A DNA stretch of 18,364 bases from Bacillota bacterium (GTDB lineage: Bacteria; Bacillota; Clostridia; Acetivibrionales; DSM-1351), in NCBI GenBank assembly GCA_023433945.1, contig JAEYTP010000100.1, positions 1-18,364 on the forward strand, given 5' to 3'. Shown one piece after another: positions 1 to 8,008 of this stretch (position 1 is the first letter of the stretch; each line of letters starts with the position of its first letter). Under the pieces are notes generated by a model. The model made no database searches. It was not told where the DNA came from and was given only the letters and a program-made list of their open reading frames with translations. A program made the position numbers and the translations under genes.

Positions 1-32
1 TTGCCAGACGTAATAACAATTACCTCGCCCAT
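1..32 (-). CDS. minD: MinD septum-site ATPase, first codons only
   Basis: Only the first ten codons lie in the window, starting at an ATG at position 32 on the minus strand. They read MGEVIVITSG, the N-terminus expected of MinD just before its deviant Walker A lysine motif. A GGAGG ribosome binding site sits at 43-47, ten bases upstream. MinD is the membrane-associated ATPase that recruits MinC, and it is encoded immediately downstream of minC, as in most Firmicutes. The rest of the gene lies beyond the left edge. Identity rests on ten residues plus position, but both agree. Confidence 0.85.
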   Translation of the reverse strand, partial: MGEVIVITSG

Positions 33-147
33 TGTTGATAGACCTCCAATTCAAATGAACATATATTAAGTATTTTATAAACTGTACATATAAAACTATA
101 TATTTGTTTTTATACTTTGTCAATGAACCAAACCTACTAATTACCAT

Positions 148-831
148 TTATCTCTGCGGAAGGAATCTCTCTATGTATACTCGATCATCCTTTACATAAG
201 CCAACTCAGGTGTAAAATTTGAGTTTATCGCTTTTTCATCCGGAGATCTTGTAATAATATCTGCTATTCTTAATTGCGTTGGGTTCAGACTAAGTGCAGC
301 CACTATAGCATCCTTATTGCCATCAGCCCCCGCATGTACCATCCCTCTCAACAGCCCCATTACTATTACATTTCCAGTGGCCTCCACTACCCCGCCAGGG
401 TTAACATCACCAATGACAACAACATTACCGTCAAATCTAACAAGCTGACCTGATCTGACCGTTCCTCTATAGAATTTTGCTGCTCCTTCATTTATACCTT
501 TGAAAAATGTGTACTTTTTAATCTGGTTATTTCTTTCAAGACTTGGCTCGGAGGATTTCGATATGGCTTGAGTGCTATCTGTATCTTCTGAAAAAGACTG
601 AATCTCTGCGCCACTTTCGTTCATTAATATTTCATAGATTGCGTTCTGTTCTTCTTCTGATAAAACTCTTCCTCTATATTTTACTGCTAGTTTTGCTCCC
701 CTAAAAAACTTACCAGCCGTCTCAATCTTATATCGCAAGCTATTAATCAGATCTTCAAAGCTAACATCCGGTCTTAAAATAATAGTAAGCCCATTTACGG
801 TCCCCTTAAAAGTAACTGAACTCTCATTCAT
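148..831 (-). CDS. minC: Septum-site determining protein MinC
   Basis: MinC inhibits FtsZ polymerisation away from mid-cell; with MinD it blocks polar division. The protein is 227 aa. Residues 1 to about 78 match the FtsZ-binding N-domain in position, about 80-105 is a polar linker, and the C-terminal beta-helix domain follows with the family hallmarks GDVNPGG (141-147) and RGMVHAG (162-168). The frame is open six codons further upstream to a TTG, but those bases contain the ribosome binding site: GGAGGG lies ten bases before the internal ATG at 831, so I start there. It lies 38 bases downstream of mrdA and upstream of minD, so it is probably part of the same leftward operon. Family identity is secure. 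Confidence 0.9.
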   Translation of the reverse strand: MNESSVTFKGTVNGLTIILRPDVSFEDLINSLRYKIETAGKFFRGAKLAVKYRGRVLSEEEQNAIYEILMNESGAEIQSFSEDTDSTQAISKSSEPSLERNNQIKKYTFFKGINEGAAKFYRGTVRSGQLVRFDGNVVVIGDVNPGGVVEATGNVIVMGLLRGMVHAGADGNKDAIVAALSLNPTQLRIADIITRSPDEKAINSNFTPELAYVKDDRVYIERFLPQR

Positions 832-869
832 ACCTTTTAAACCCTCCAAAACAAAAATTTTAATATAAA

Positions 870-2981
870 TTATCTAGTGTACTGAACAACATCCATCTTT
901 GCTATTGAATCGTTCTTACTAGTATCATTAATTTCAAAATACTGCGCAAGAATATCATAAGCTATAGGAGCAGTGTATGATCCAAAAACACCTCTTTCAA
1001 CCGCAACAGCTACAGCGATCTGTGGATCGTCTGCAGGTGCATAACAAACGAACAAAGCATTTGATGAATGAGTTGCTTCATTACCTGTTTCGGCTGTACC
1101 AGTCTTACCTGCTACTCTATGAGGTAATAGACCTTTAAAAATATTAGAAGCAGTACCATCTTCGGTGTTTGCTACGGCAATCATACCTTTTTGTACAGCG
1201 GCAAGATTTGACTGCTTGATAGGTAGTATTTCATATTCCGGCTTTGTTTCTGTTACAATAGAGCCATCATATTTTACCACCCTCTTAATAATATGTGGCT
1301 TAAAGTGTTTACCTCCATTTGCTATTGTAGCAACATAGTTACAAAGCTGTATGGGTGTGAAAGAATTATAAAGCTGTCCAATTGATGCATTTGCGGTGTG
1401 AGCTTTACCCCATGGATATGGGTCAACTGTTGCTTTAAACTCCTTTGAGGCAATGGTCCCCTTGCTCTCACCTAGTATATCTATTCCTGTTTTCTCACCA
1501 AGACCAAAGTTTTTTGCCCATTTTACTATATTGTCAATACCTGTTCTAACGCCAACTTCATAGAAGTATGTGTTACAAGACGTCTGTATTGCCTTTATCA
1601 AATTCACATTTCCAAGTCCAATTCCATACTGCCTATACTCTATAGAGGAAAACTTTTGTCCGTCATAAACAACATACCCTTTATCATAAATATTTGTATC
1701 AGGCGTAATGGTACCTTCCTCTAATCCTGCAATACCTACTAAAGGTTTATAGGTTGAACCGGGAGCATAGGTACCCGCAATTGCTCTATTATATTCTGAG
1801 GTAGTTTCATTTTTAGGGTCACTCAATGCCATTATAGCCTTCTGAGCTTCTTGGTCTTCTGGTCCTGCAAGAAATATAGATGGGTCAAAGCTAGGATAAC
1901 TGGCAAGTGCCAACACCTCACCGTTCTTGACATCCATTGCTACTACTGCACCTGCAAAAGCGTCCTTTTTATTGGATTTTGAAGGCTTTTGTCTAATCAA
2001 AGGTATATTTTTTTGAAGAGAATCCATCGCAACCTTCTGCAGCTTCATATCTATTGTTAGTACAACATCACTACCCGGCTTAGCAGGTTGCTCGCTAACT
2101 ATTGTTGTTTTGCCATTATCATCAACTTCTAATCGCCTTACTCCATTAATTCCTCTAAGGTGGCCCTCGGCTGTAAGTTCTATACCCGACTTGCCGATTA
2201 TATCATTTAGCGTATATCCTTCGCCTTCTCTTTTTGCAAGCTCGGTCTCATTTATTGCTCTTACATAGCCCATTAGGTGTGCTGCATATTGAGCATCGAC
2301 ATATTTCCTACTGGGAACAATATCTATTACTGCTCCTGGAAATTCATCATTGCGTTCCTCTATTTCTGCTACGGTAGAGCTGCTGACTTCTGTTGCAACT
2401 ATTGGATTGAAGGAATTATATCCCATTATTTCAAATCTGACCGTCATTATCTTATAAGCTTCTTCTAGCGTATACTTTTCTGAGATCTTGAAGATAGTAT
2501 TTCGAAAATAATCAAAAATCTCCTGTGGCGTAGACTCCTGTGTAAAACCCTTAAACTTATAATTTGTTTTATTCTTTAGAAGTGTTATTCTATCGTTGCT
2601 TTTTTCTAATGTGCTTCCGAATTCTATAGGGTTAAACTTAAGATATTTCTCAAAGGATTTATTGTATATATCATTATTTTTTTCCAATACCTTTGTGATC
2701 TTCAAAACCATTTCATTTAAATCATCTGCTGAACGCCCAGTATCCATCAGTAATAAAGAAAAGCTTGTTGTGTTAACAGCAATGGGAACACCATTTCTAT
2801 CAAGTATATTACCTCTTTCAGCCAGAAGTGTTCTTGAGCGCATATTTATATACTGGGACTGAGAATAATAATTCTCTCCCTGGACTAATTGAATACTTGC
2901 AAGCTGATAAACTATAACTGCAAACATTAAAACAATTATAATTGCTATTATTATAAATCTATCTTTAAAGAATTCTTTCAT
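870..2981 (-). CDS. mrdA: Penicillin-binding protein 2, elongasome transpeptidase
   Basis: This class B penicillin-binding protein cross-links peptidoglycan during lateral-wall growth. The 703-aa protein has one N-terminal membrane anchor (about residues 8-30), a PBP dimerisation region (about 50-290), and a transpeptidase domain with all three active-site motifs: STYK at 409-412 (Ser409 nucleophile), SCN at 468-470 and KTGT at 626-629. ATG start, with a GAGGA ribosome site just upstream. It sits between mreD and minC, the place where clostridia commonly carry the RodA-partner PBP2; rodA itself is not in the window. A 125-bp gap separates it from mreD, and I saw no convincing promoter there. 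The family call is firm; the symbol mrdA is given by context and could equally be written pbp2 or pbpA. Confidence 0.93.
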   Translation of the reverse strand: MKEFFKDRFIIIAIIIVLMFAVIVYQLASIQLVQGENYYSQSQYINMRSRTLLAERGNILDRNGVPIAVNTTSFSLLLMDTGRSADDLNEMVLKITKVLEKNNDIYNKSFEKYLKFNPIEFGSTLEKSNDRITLLKNKTNYKFKGFTQESTPQEIFDYFRNTIFKISEKYTLEEAYKIMTVRFEIMGYNSFNPIVATEVSSSTVAEIEERNDEFPGAVIDIVPSRKYVDAQYAAHLMGYVRAINETELAKREGEGYTLNDIIGKSGIELTAEGHLRGINGVRRLEVDDNGKTTIVSEQPAKPGSDVVLTIDMKLQKVAMDSLQKNIPLIRQKPSKSNKKDAFAGAVVAMDVKNGEVLALASYPSFDPSIFLAGPEDQEAQKAIMALSDPKNETTSEYNRAIAGTYAPGSTYKPLVGIAGLEEGTITPDTNIYDKGYVVYDGQKFSSIEYRQYGIGLGNVNLIKAIQTSCNTYFYEVGVRTGIDNIVKWAKNFGLGEKTGIDILGESKGTIASKEFKATVDPYPWGKAHTANASIGQLYNSFTPIQLCNYVATIANGGKHFKPHIIKRVVKYDGSIVTETKPEYEILPIKQSNLAAVQKGMIAVANTEDGTASNIFKGLLPHRVAGKTGTAETGNEATHSSNALFVCYAPADDPQIAVAVAVERGVFGSYTAPIAYDILAQYFEINDTSKNDSIAKMDVVQYTR

Positions 2982-3106
2982 ATCTTGTCCTCAGTAAGTA
3001 AACTTTTAATGCTATAAAAAAAGTTTTTATTTAATCGGTGAAATAAATCTCCGAATACAGTTTTTATATGAGTTAAATTAACAGCATATATTTGCCTAGC
3101 TAAACA

Positions 3107-3601
3107 CTACAATGCTGGTAAGCGCTTTATTAATCTGATTATTATTATAAATATTAATACGCCTACTACACTATTAATACATGCTTCGGGAATAATATAA
3201 TGCACAAACGTTTCAGCAAAATCTATGCCAGTAAAAAATACGTTAGTAGTTATTATAATGACCGATTCATAAATAATAGTAGAAATAAATGTACATATTA
3301 CCATAACGAAAATATTTTCTTTAAAAAATCTTTTGTTGATGTTGCCAAGAGACAAGCCCAAAAACATTCCAAACAAAGCATAAAACCCCAGTGACCGACC
3401 AACAACAGCGTCAAGACAAAGTCCTGAAATAAAACCTATAGCCGCACCGTGAATCTTCCCTTCGAGCAGGGCTATGCTGACAACAAGTATTATAATAATA
3501 TTTGGCGTTATTCCAAAAAACTTGAACATATTTAGTACAGTAACCTGCGCGGTTACAAATATAAATATTAATAGAGTATATAATATCACTCGTGCTTTCA
3601 T
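3107..3601 (-). CDS. mreD: Rod shape-determining membrane protein MreD
   Basis: MreD is the integral membrane component of the MreBCD elongation complex. The 164-aa protein is almost entirely hydrophobic, with about five to six membrane segments (roughly 5-23, 33-46, 50-67, 70-88, 96-117, 136-158) and a short basic tail, matching the family in length and topology. Its ATG overlaps the mreC stop as ATGA (4 bp), and the nearest purine-rich stretch is too far upstream to act as a normal ribosome site. Translational coupling to mreC is therefore likely. Sequence in this family is poorly conserved, so the call leans on topology plus position directly after mreC. Confidence 0.9.
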   Translation of the reverse strand: MKARVILYTLLIFIFVTAQVTVLNMFKFFGITPNIIIILVVSIALLEGKIHGAAIGFISGLCLDAVVGRSLGFYALFGMFLGLSLGNINKRFFKENIFVMVICTFISTIIYESVIIITTNVFFTGIDFAETFVHYIIPEACINSVVGVLIFIIIIRLIKRLPAL

Positions 3602-4467
3602 TTATCTGTAATATCCATTTCCTCAGATGTATTATCCGGAGTATAATTTTTATTCTTTAAAATTATTACTTCGCTCAGTCTTTTAAAATCTACCGCAGGC
3701 TCTATTATTGCATATTTATCAATATCACTATCGCCAGCTCGTACTTCTTTAACCCTGCCAATAATAATACCCTTAGGATAGATACCGCCAATTCCTGAAG
3801 TTTCTATATAGTCACCCTGAGTCAGATCAATATCGGCCGGTAAGTATTCAAGCTTACAAAGTCCTTCTTTTGCCAGCTTGACATCCCCCTTTACAACCAC
3901 ATAATCTCTCGTCTTTGATACTATCGCACTAACAGCGCTGCCATCCTCAATAATACTCATAATCTTTGAAGAAAAAGGCTGTGAAGCTGAGACCTTGCCT
4001 ACTAACCCCTTGCTAGTAATTACCGGCATGTTATACTCTACGCCCTTTGTTGAACCTTGATCAACTAGGAATATGTTAAACCAATTGCCAGAGTCTCTTC
4101 CAATAACATTTGCTCCTAAGAAATCAAAATCAGTAAATTGCCTCTTCATGTCCAGAGCATTTTTCAAATTTTCGTTTTCGCTTTGTAAGCGTTCAAATTC
4201 AACTCTCTCATTATTAAGCTTATCAATTTCAGCCTTTAGCGATTTGTTTTCTTTCCTGAGTTCGCTAATATCACTAAATAAGCCTACACCTTCTTGGATT
4301 TTATGTTCTGTATATGCAAATAGTTTCTCTATCGCCGTAAACGGGACCGAAATCATATCCCCAATAGTATTTATGCTACTAGTAGGTGAGATAGTCAAAC
4401 CTATACTTACAATTAGAATAAGTGTAATTACTATAATAATGAGCACTCTGCTTTTATAATACTTCAA
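3598..4467 (-). CDS. mreC: Rod shape-determining protein MreC
   Basis: MreC is the bitopic scaffold that links MreB to the extracytoplasmic wall synthesis enzymes and activates PBP2. The 289-aa protein shows the expected order: a single N-terminal membrane helix (about 8-25), a coiled coil rich in Lys, Glu and Asn (about 65-107), then the two-barrel beta domain (about 117-270) with the family-typical stretch around NWFNIFLVDQGS and a short acidic tail. The start is TTG, supported by GAGGAG nine bases upstream. It follows mreB by 26 bp and overlaps mreD by 4 bp. Confidence 0.93.
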   Translation of the reverse strand: MKYYKSRVLIIIVITLILIVSIGLTISPTSSINTIGDMISVPFTAIEKLFAYTEHKIQEGVGLFSDISELRKENKSLKAEIDKLNNERVEFERLQSENENLKNALDMKRQFTDFDFLGANVIGRDSGNWFNIFLVDQGSTKGVEYNMPVITSKGLVGKVSASQPFSSKIMSIIEDGSAVSAIVSKTRDYVVVKGDVKLAKEGLCKLEYLPADIDLTQGDYIETSGIGGIYPKGIIIGRVKEVRAGDSDIDKYAIIEPAVDFKRLSEVIILKNKNYTPDNTSEEMDITDK

Positions 4468-4493
4468 TGCAGGTATCTCCTCTCAATCTAATA

Positions 4494-5516
4494 TTACTTG
4501 AGTCTCTTTGGAGAAAGTAATACCTTTTCTAAGGTCTCTATCTCATCTAGAACCTTTCCTGTTCCCAGCGCTACACAATCCAATGGTGATTCTGCAATAT
4601 AAACAGGCATACCCGTTTCTTTTTTTATTAGCTTATCCAATCCATCCAACAAGGCTCCACCACCAGTAAGCATGATTCCCCTGTCGATTATATCTGCTGC
4701 AAGCTCAGGTGGTGTCTTTTCAAGAGTGTATTTAATTGAATCTATAATTGCATTGATAGGTTCTTTTAAGGCGTCGAGAATCTCAGAAGAAGTAACATCT
4801 ATATTTTTGGGTAGTCCTGTTATCAGATCTCTACCTCTAATAGTCATTGTCTCTTCCTTTGTTTTTGGGAAAGCACCACCAATTTTAACCTTTATTTGTT
4901 CGGCAGATCTTTCACCTATCATTAAGTTGTATTCTTTCTTTATATAATGAACAATAGCATCATCAAGTTCGTCTCCTGCTATTCTCAGTGATTTGCTTGT
5001 TACTATACCGCCAAGTGAGATAACAGCTACTTCACTCGTTCCACCGCCGATATCTACAACCATACTTCCAGAAGGTTCCTCAACCGGTAAATTCGCACCA
5101 ATAGCAGCAGCCATTGGCTCTTCAATCAAGTAGGCCTCTTTTGCCCCAGCCTGCATAGTAGCATCTACGACAGCTCTTTTCTCAACTTCAGTAACCCCCG
5201 AAGGTACACAAATAACAACTCTAGGCTTTGAAATTACTCCTGAAGATGTAGCCTTTTTAATAAAATATCTAATCATATTTTGAGTTATATCAAAATCAGC
5301 TATTACTCCATCTTTCATTGGCCTGATCGCTATAATGTTTCCAGGAGTTCTTCCTATCATTTCCTTGGCAGCTTCACCAACCGCAAGTACTTCATTATTT
5401 TTTACGTTAACCGCAACAACAGATGGTTCACGTACTACTATCCCTTTACCCTTAACGTGCACCAATGTATTTGCAGTTCCCAAATCAATTCCAATATCTT
5501 TTGCAAAAAAGCCCAT
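4494..5516 (-). CDS. mreB: Actin-like cell-shape protein MreB
   Basis: MreB polymerises on the inner membrane face and organises lateral-wall synthesis. The 340-aa protein has the actin-fold nucleotide motifs: phosphate-1 DLGTAN (11-16), phosphate-2 DIGGGT (155-160), the EEPMAAAIG segment (from 132) and the adenosine motif LTGGGALL (283-290). The N-terminus MGFFAKDIGID is typical. ATG start with GGGAGG eleven bases upstream. Length and motifs are those of canonical MreB rather than the Mbl or MreBH paralogues, and the adjoining mreC and mreD support that. It follows maf by 21 bp, so it is co-transcribed with it. Confidence 0.95.
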   Translation of the reverse strand: MGFFAKDIGIDLGTANTLVHVKGKGIVVREPSVVAVNVKNNEVLAVGEAAKEMIGRTPGNIIAIRPMKDGVIADFDITQNMIRYFIKKATSSGVISKPRVVICVPSGVTEVEKRAVVDATMQAGAKEAYLIEEPMAAAIGANLPVEEPSGSMVVDIGGGTSEVAVISLGGIVTSKSLRIAGDELDDAIVHYIKKEYNLMIGERSAEQIKVKIGGAFPKTKEETMTIRGRDLITGLPKNIDVTSSEILDALKEPINAIIDSIKYTLEKTPPELAADIIDRGIMLTGGGALLDGLDKLIKKETGMPVYIAESPLDCVALGTGKVLDEIETLEKVLLSPKRLK

Positions 5517-5537
5517 TTGAAATAATACCTCCCATAA

Positions 5538-6143
5538 TTATCCTTTGTTTGTATGAATAATGCCTTGCGCCCTATTATACCCTAACTCTCCAAGCATACT
5601 GCAAAGTCTGTTAATTGGCAAGCCCATTACATTGTAGAAGCATCCTTGTATCTCCTCAACCAGCATAGCGCCAAGACCTTGAATCCCGTAGGAACCTGCC
5701 TTGTCTAGAGGCTCTCCTGTGGAAACATACCAGCGCAGAAAATCTTCCGTACTGTGTGACATCTTGACTCTGGTTTTGACAAATTCATTCTTCTGTATAC
5801 CATCAATTGTCCTGTATAAGCAAAGCCCGGTTATTACTTCATGCCAAATTCCATTGAGAGAATTCAGCATTTTAAATGCTTCATTTTTATCTTTGGGCTT
5901 ACCTAATATTTTACCACTATTAACAACTATTGTATCTGCAGCTATAATAATATAATCACCTTTAACACTTGAGGCTACATCAAGACATTTCTGCTTTGCC
6001 AACGACATAGCTACCTCATGAGCCGAAACGTCAACATCTATGACCTCCTCAAGTTTAGAGACCACTATTTCAAATTCTAATCCTATCTGTTCAAGCAATT
6101 GTTGTCTTCTAGGTGATTGTGATGCCAATATAATGCCTGCCAA
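5538..6143 (-). CDS. maf: Maf nucleoside triphosphate pyrophosphatase
   Basis: Maf proteins hydrolyse dTTP, UTP and some modified nucleotides to the monophosphate, a house-cleaning role; overproduction in Bacillus blocks septation. The 201-aa protein begins with the signature LASQSPRR (6-13). The catalytic Asp is in AADT (Asp70), then GKP (81-83) and DKAGSYGIQG (147-156) complete the pocket. The start is TTG at 6143, since the family signature begins three codons later and no ATG is available; an AGGA lies about eight bases upstream. It is the first gene of the mre-min cluster and has a good sigma-A promoter just upstream. The motif set resembles the dTTPase/UTPase (YhdE-type) subgroup. Confidence 0.93.
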   Translation of the reverse strand: MAGIILASQSPRRQQLLEQIGLEFEIVVSKLEEVIDVDVSAHEVAMSLAKQKCLDVASSVKGDYIIIAADTIVVNSGKILGKPKDKNEAFKMLNSLNGIWHEVITGLCLYRTIDGIQKNEFVKTRVKMSHSTEDFLRWYVSTGEPLDKAGSYGIQGLGAMLVEEIQGCFYNVMGLPINRLCSMLGELGYNRAQGIIHTNKG

Positions 6144-6188
6144 TAGTGTATCCTACTTTCATTAATATTGAAAATAATCTTTAAGGTT

Positions 6189-6217
6189 ATTATATATTTT
6201 TATATAACATATTTCAA
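6189..6217 (-). promoter_or_regulatory. Sigma-A promoter for the maf-mre-min operon
   Basis: On the minus strand, TTGAAA (6217-6212), a 17-bp spacer and a perfect TATAAT (6194-6189) form a near-consensus vegetative promoter. Transcription would start near 6182, about 38 bases before the maf TTG. No equally good promoter was found further down the cluster, so this one may drive maf through minD. Confidence 0.7.
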
Positions 6218-6370
6218 CAACATATCCCCACACATTATTTTTACTTTTTTTACCGAATTCATACCAATATTATTGACAAATCTTTCAATTTTAACATATG
6301 CATCAATGTAAGGCAATGTTTATGCCAGTAATTGGTCTGGTGCTGTATGTATAATATCTAGAAATATTAC

Positions 6371-6399
6371 TTCTCAAATATGTATTCCTCCAGTATAAT
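6371..6399 (+). promoter_or_regulatory. Probable sigma-A promoter for mecA
   Basis: TTCTCA (6371-6376), a 17-bp spacer and a perfect TATAAT (6394-6399) precede mecA. The expected start near 6406 gives a leader of about 69 bases. The -35 matches consensus at four of six bases. Confidence 0.45.
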
Positions 6400-6474
6400 A
6401 ATATATAAGAGCAGTGCTTAGTCTTCTCACATTTTCTAAATAATAAAAATTTATAATGTAAAGTTGGTGATTAA

Positions 6475-7092
6475 ATGAGAATTGAAAAGGTGAATGAAAA
6501 TATGCTGAAGGTTACTATTACAATTACTGACCTTCAGGAAAGAAACATTGATTTGGCTTCATTAAACTACAACTCACCTGCTGCCCAAGAACTTTTTTGG
6601 GATATGATGGAGCAGGCAGAAGAAGAATACGGATTTACCTCAGGTGATTCTCAGTTAATTTTCGAGGCGGCTCCTGAAAACGAAGATGGTTTTGTAGTTA
6701 CAATTACTAAAATTGATGGTGATGGTGAATTCGAGTCTATTCAGAAATATATAAAAAGTAAATATAAGAACTCTGATTTGCGACAAAAGAAAAAGAAAAG
6801 CAAGATTTGTTCAACTTTAAAGATATATTGTTTTGAATCCTTGGACGATTTATGTTGTTTATCCAAACGGATCAGAAACTCATTTACCGGTGATAGTACA
6901 GTTTTCAGGTGTAAGGATAGCTACTACCTTATTTTATCAGGTGTAGCGCCTTCTACAAACCAAATTGATAATATACTTAGTGAGTATTCCGTTTCAGTTG
7001 GAAATCTTAGTTTTTATGAAGGTTACCTCAATGAATATGGAGAACCTATTATAAATAATAATGCTATTGAAACTCTTAGCAGTTATTTCTAA
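6475..7092 (+). CDS. mecA: MecA-family adaptor protein for ClpC proteolysis
   Basis: MecA adaptors bind substrates through the N-domain and deliver them to the ClpC unfoldase through the C-domain; in Bacillus they control competence (ComK) and other regulators. The 205-aa protein opens with the family signature MRIEKVNENMLKV. Residues 1 to about 82 form the N-domain (with AAQELFWDMMEQAEEEYGF in its core). About 83-110 is a charged linker with a lysine-rich run (QKKKKSK), and 112-205 is the C-domain. The ribosome site is weak (GGTGA about four bases before ATG). It is the only rightward gene here, with its own promoter and a strong terminator. ClpC is not in the window and the substrate in this organism is unknown. 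Confidence 0.85.
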   Translation: MRIEKVNENMLKVTITITDLQERNIDLASLNYNSPAAQELFWDMMEQAEEEYGFTSGDSQLIFEAAPENEDGFVVTITKIDGDGEFESIQKYIKSKYKNSDLRQKKKKSKICSTLKIYCFESLDDLCCLSKRIRNSFTGDSTVFRCKDSYYLILSGVAPSTNQIDNILSEYSVSVGNLSFYEGYLNEYGEPIINNNAIETLSSYF

Positions 7093-7146
7093 GTAGGTTA
7101 ATAAATTCAGGTTGTTCTGTGAGTGGTAAATGTCTCTAGAAAAGCA

Positions 7147-7184
7147 AAAGCTGCGATGTCATCGACATTGCAGCTTTATTTAAA
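7147..7184 (+). terminator. Terminator of mecA, possibly bidirectional
   Basis: A 14-bp stem (7147-7160 with 7164-7177) closes a 3-nt ATC loop and is followed by a T-rich tail. Position 7155-7169 is a G-U wobble in plus-strand RNA but a C-A mismatch in minus-strand RNA, so the hairpin is shaped for mecA. On the minus strand it lies just past the PRC-barrel gene's stop and is followed by TTTT, so it may stop both convergent transcripts. Confidence 0.8.
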
Positions 7185-7955
7185 TTATCTATTGTTCATT
7201 ACTAACTCAATTACCTTGCCATTTAATTTGGCTATATCGAATATCTCATCATCTATTATAGTATCTTCATTTATAAGTACGTTACCAAATCCATCATATA
7301 TGGTCTTTGTAGCTCTCTTGCCATTTAGGTATTCTCTGTGCTTAATCTCCATCATGTCAGATATAGCAGCTTCTTCTACCTCCACTGGCATATCTTCTAA
7401 AATATTACTTTCAAGATTAAGTTCGATATCTTTTTTACCACTATTCGGAAGTTGGGTTGCAAAATCCATTAGGTTGCTTTCAACATCGTCTTTAACAACT
7501 ATAAGGTTTTTGCCAAAAGTTATAATACTCTCTCTTGGGATAATTCTGATGGTTTTCTTGGTTATATCTGCTATATATTCAAGGCCAATTATAGAGCAAT
7601 TATCTTCCTCATCTACATATATATCTCCGATTTCACCAATCAATCTTCCCTTCTTGGTAAGAACCTTAGTTCCCTTAACCTGAATATTTTTCTGTAAAAG
7701 GTCTATAGCAGCAGGTATTTTGCTGATATCATTGATTGCATCTTCATTCTCAATAGTTAAAGCATATTCTCCAACACCCAAAATATATTCTGTCGGTATT
7801 ACTCTAGCACTCAATATTTGTATGCCGCTATCTACTACAACATAATCAATAGCACCCTTATCTGCATTGATTATTATTGATTTTACCTTTCCTACTTCTA
7901 CACCATCGGATATGCTGATAATTGGCAACCCCAATATTTCCTTTGTTTTCTTCAT
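7185..7955 (-). CDS. PRC-barrel domain protein of unknown function
   Basis: The 256-aa protein carries two consecutive PRC-barrel-like beta domains. The first (about 3-80) has GLPIISISDGVEVGKVKSI followed by strands VIPTEYIL. The second (about 90-170) has GTKVLTKKGRLIGEIGDIYV and ends RIIPRESIITFG. A glutamate-rich linker and a small C-terminal region follow, including YDGFGNVLINEDT. PRC barrels occur in RimM, YlmC/YmxH and photosynthetic reaction-centre H subunits and usually mediate protein or RNA contacts; here the partner is unknown. GTG and ATG are adjacent starts (7958 and 7955). AAGGAGGT suits the ATG better (nine versus six bases), so I chose 7955. It lies 53 bp downstream of the repeat/TPR membrane protein and is probably co-transcribed with it. 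Confidence 0.75.
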   Translation of the reverse strand: MKKTKEILGLPIISISDGVEVGKVKSIIINADKGAIDYVVVDSGIQILSARVIPTEYILGVGEYALTIENEDAINDISKIPAAIDLLQKNIQVKGTKVLTKKGRLIGEIGDIYVDEEDNCSIIGLEYIADITKKTIRIIPRESIITFGKNLIVVKDDVESNLMDFATQLPNSGKKDIELNLESNILEDMPVEVEEAAISDMMEIKHREYLNGKRATKTIYDGFGNVLINEDTIIDDEIFDIAKLNGKVIELVMNNR

Positions 7956-8008
7956 CACAATGTACCTCCTTCATATATTTAAAGAGAAATAGTCAAAATT
8001 ATGATAAT

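Larger units (their letters stand above)
6144..6474. other. Divergent intergenic region between maf and mecA
   Basis: This 331-bp AT-rich stretch separates the leftward maf-mre-min operon from the rightward mecA gene. It contains a promoter for each side. A TTGACA at 6273-6278 on the plus strand has only a poor -10 (TATGCA, 18-bp spacer) and I do not count it as a promoter. I saw no open frame with a ribosome site and no strong hairpin. Confidence 0.7.

Noticed and set aside
832..849. TTG start for minC six codons upstream
   Set aside because: These bases are the ribosome binding site (GGAGGG) of the internal ATG.
3001..3025. Inverted repeat AACTTTT/AAAAGTT before mrdA
   Set aside because: Seven pairs, nearly all A-T, with an 11-nt loop: too weak to call a terminator or a regulatory hairpin.
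6273..6302. TTGACA at 6273-6278 as the mecA promoter
   Set aside because: No acceptable -10 at 16-18 bp; the TTCTCA-17-TATAAT pair further downstream is better.
7123..7683. 186-codon plus-strand frame after mecA
   Set aside because: It starts at a GTG within the terminator region and runs antisense to the PRC-barrel gene; Ser/Leu/Ile-rich antisense composition and no ribosome site.
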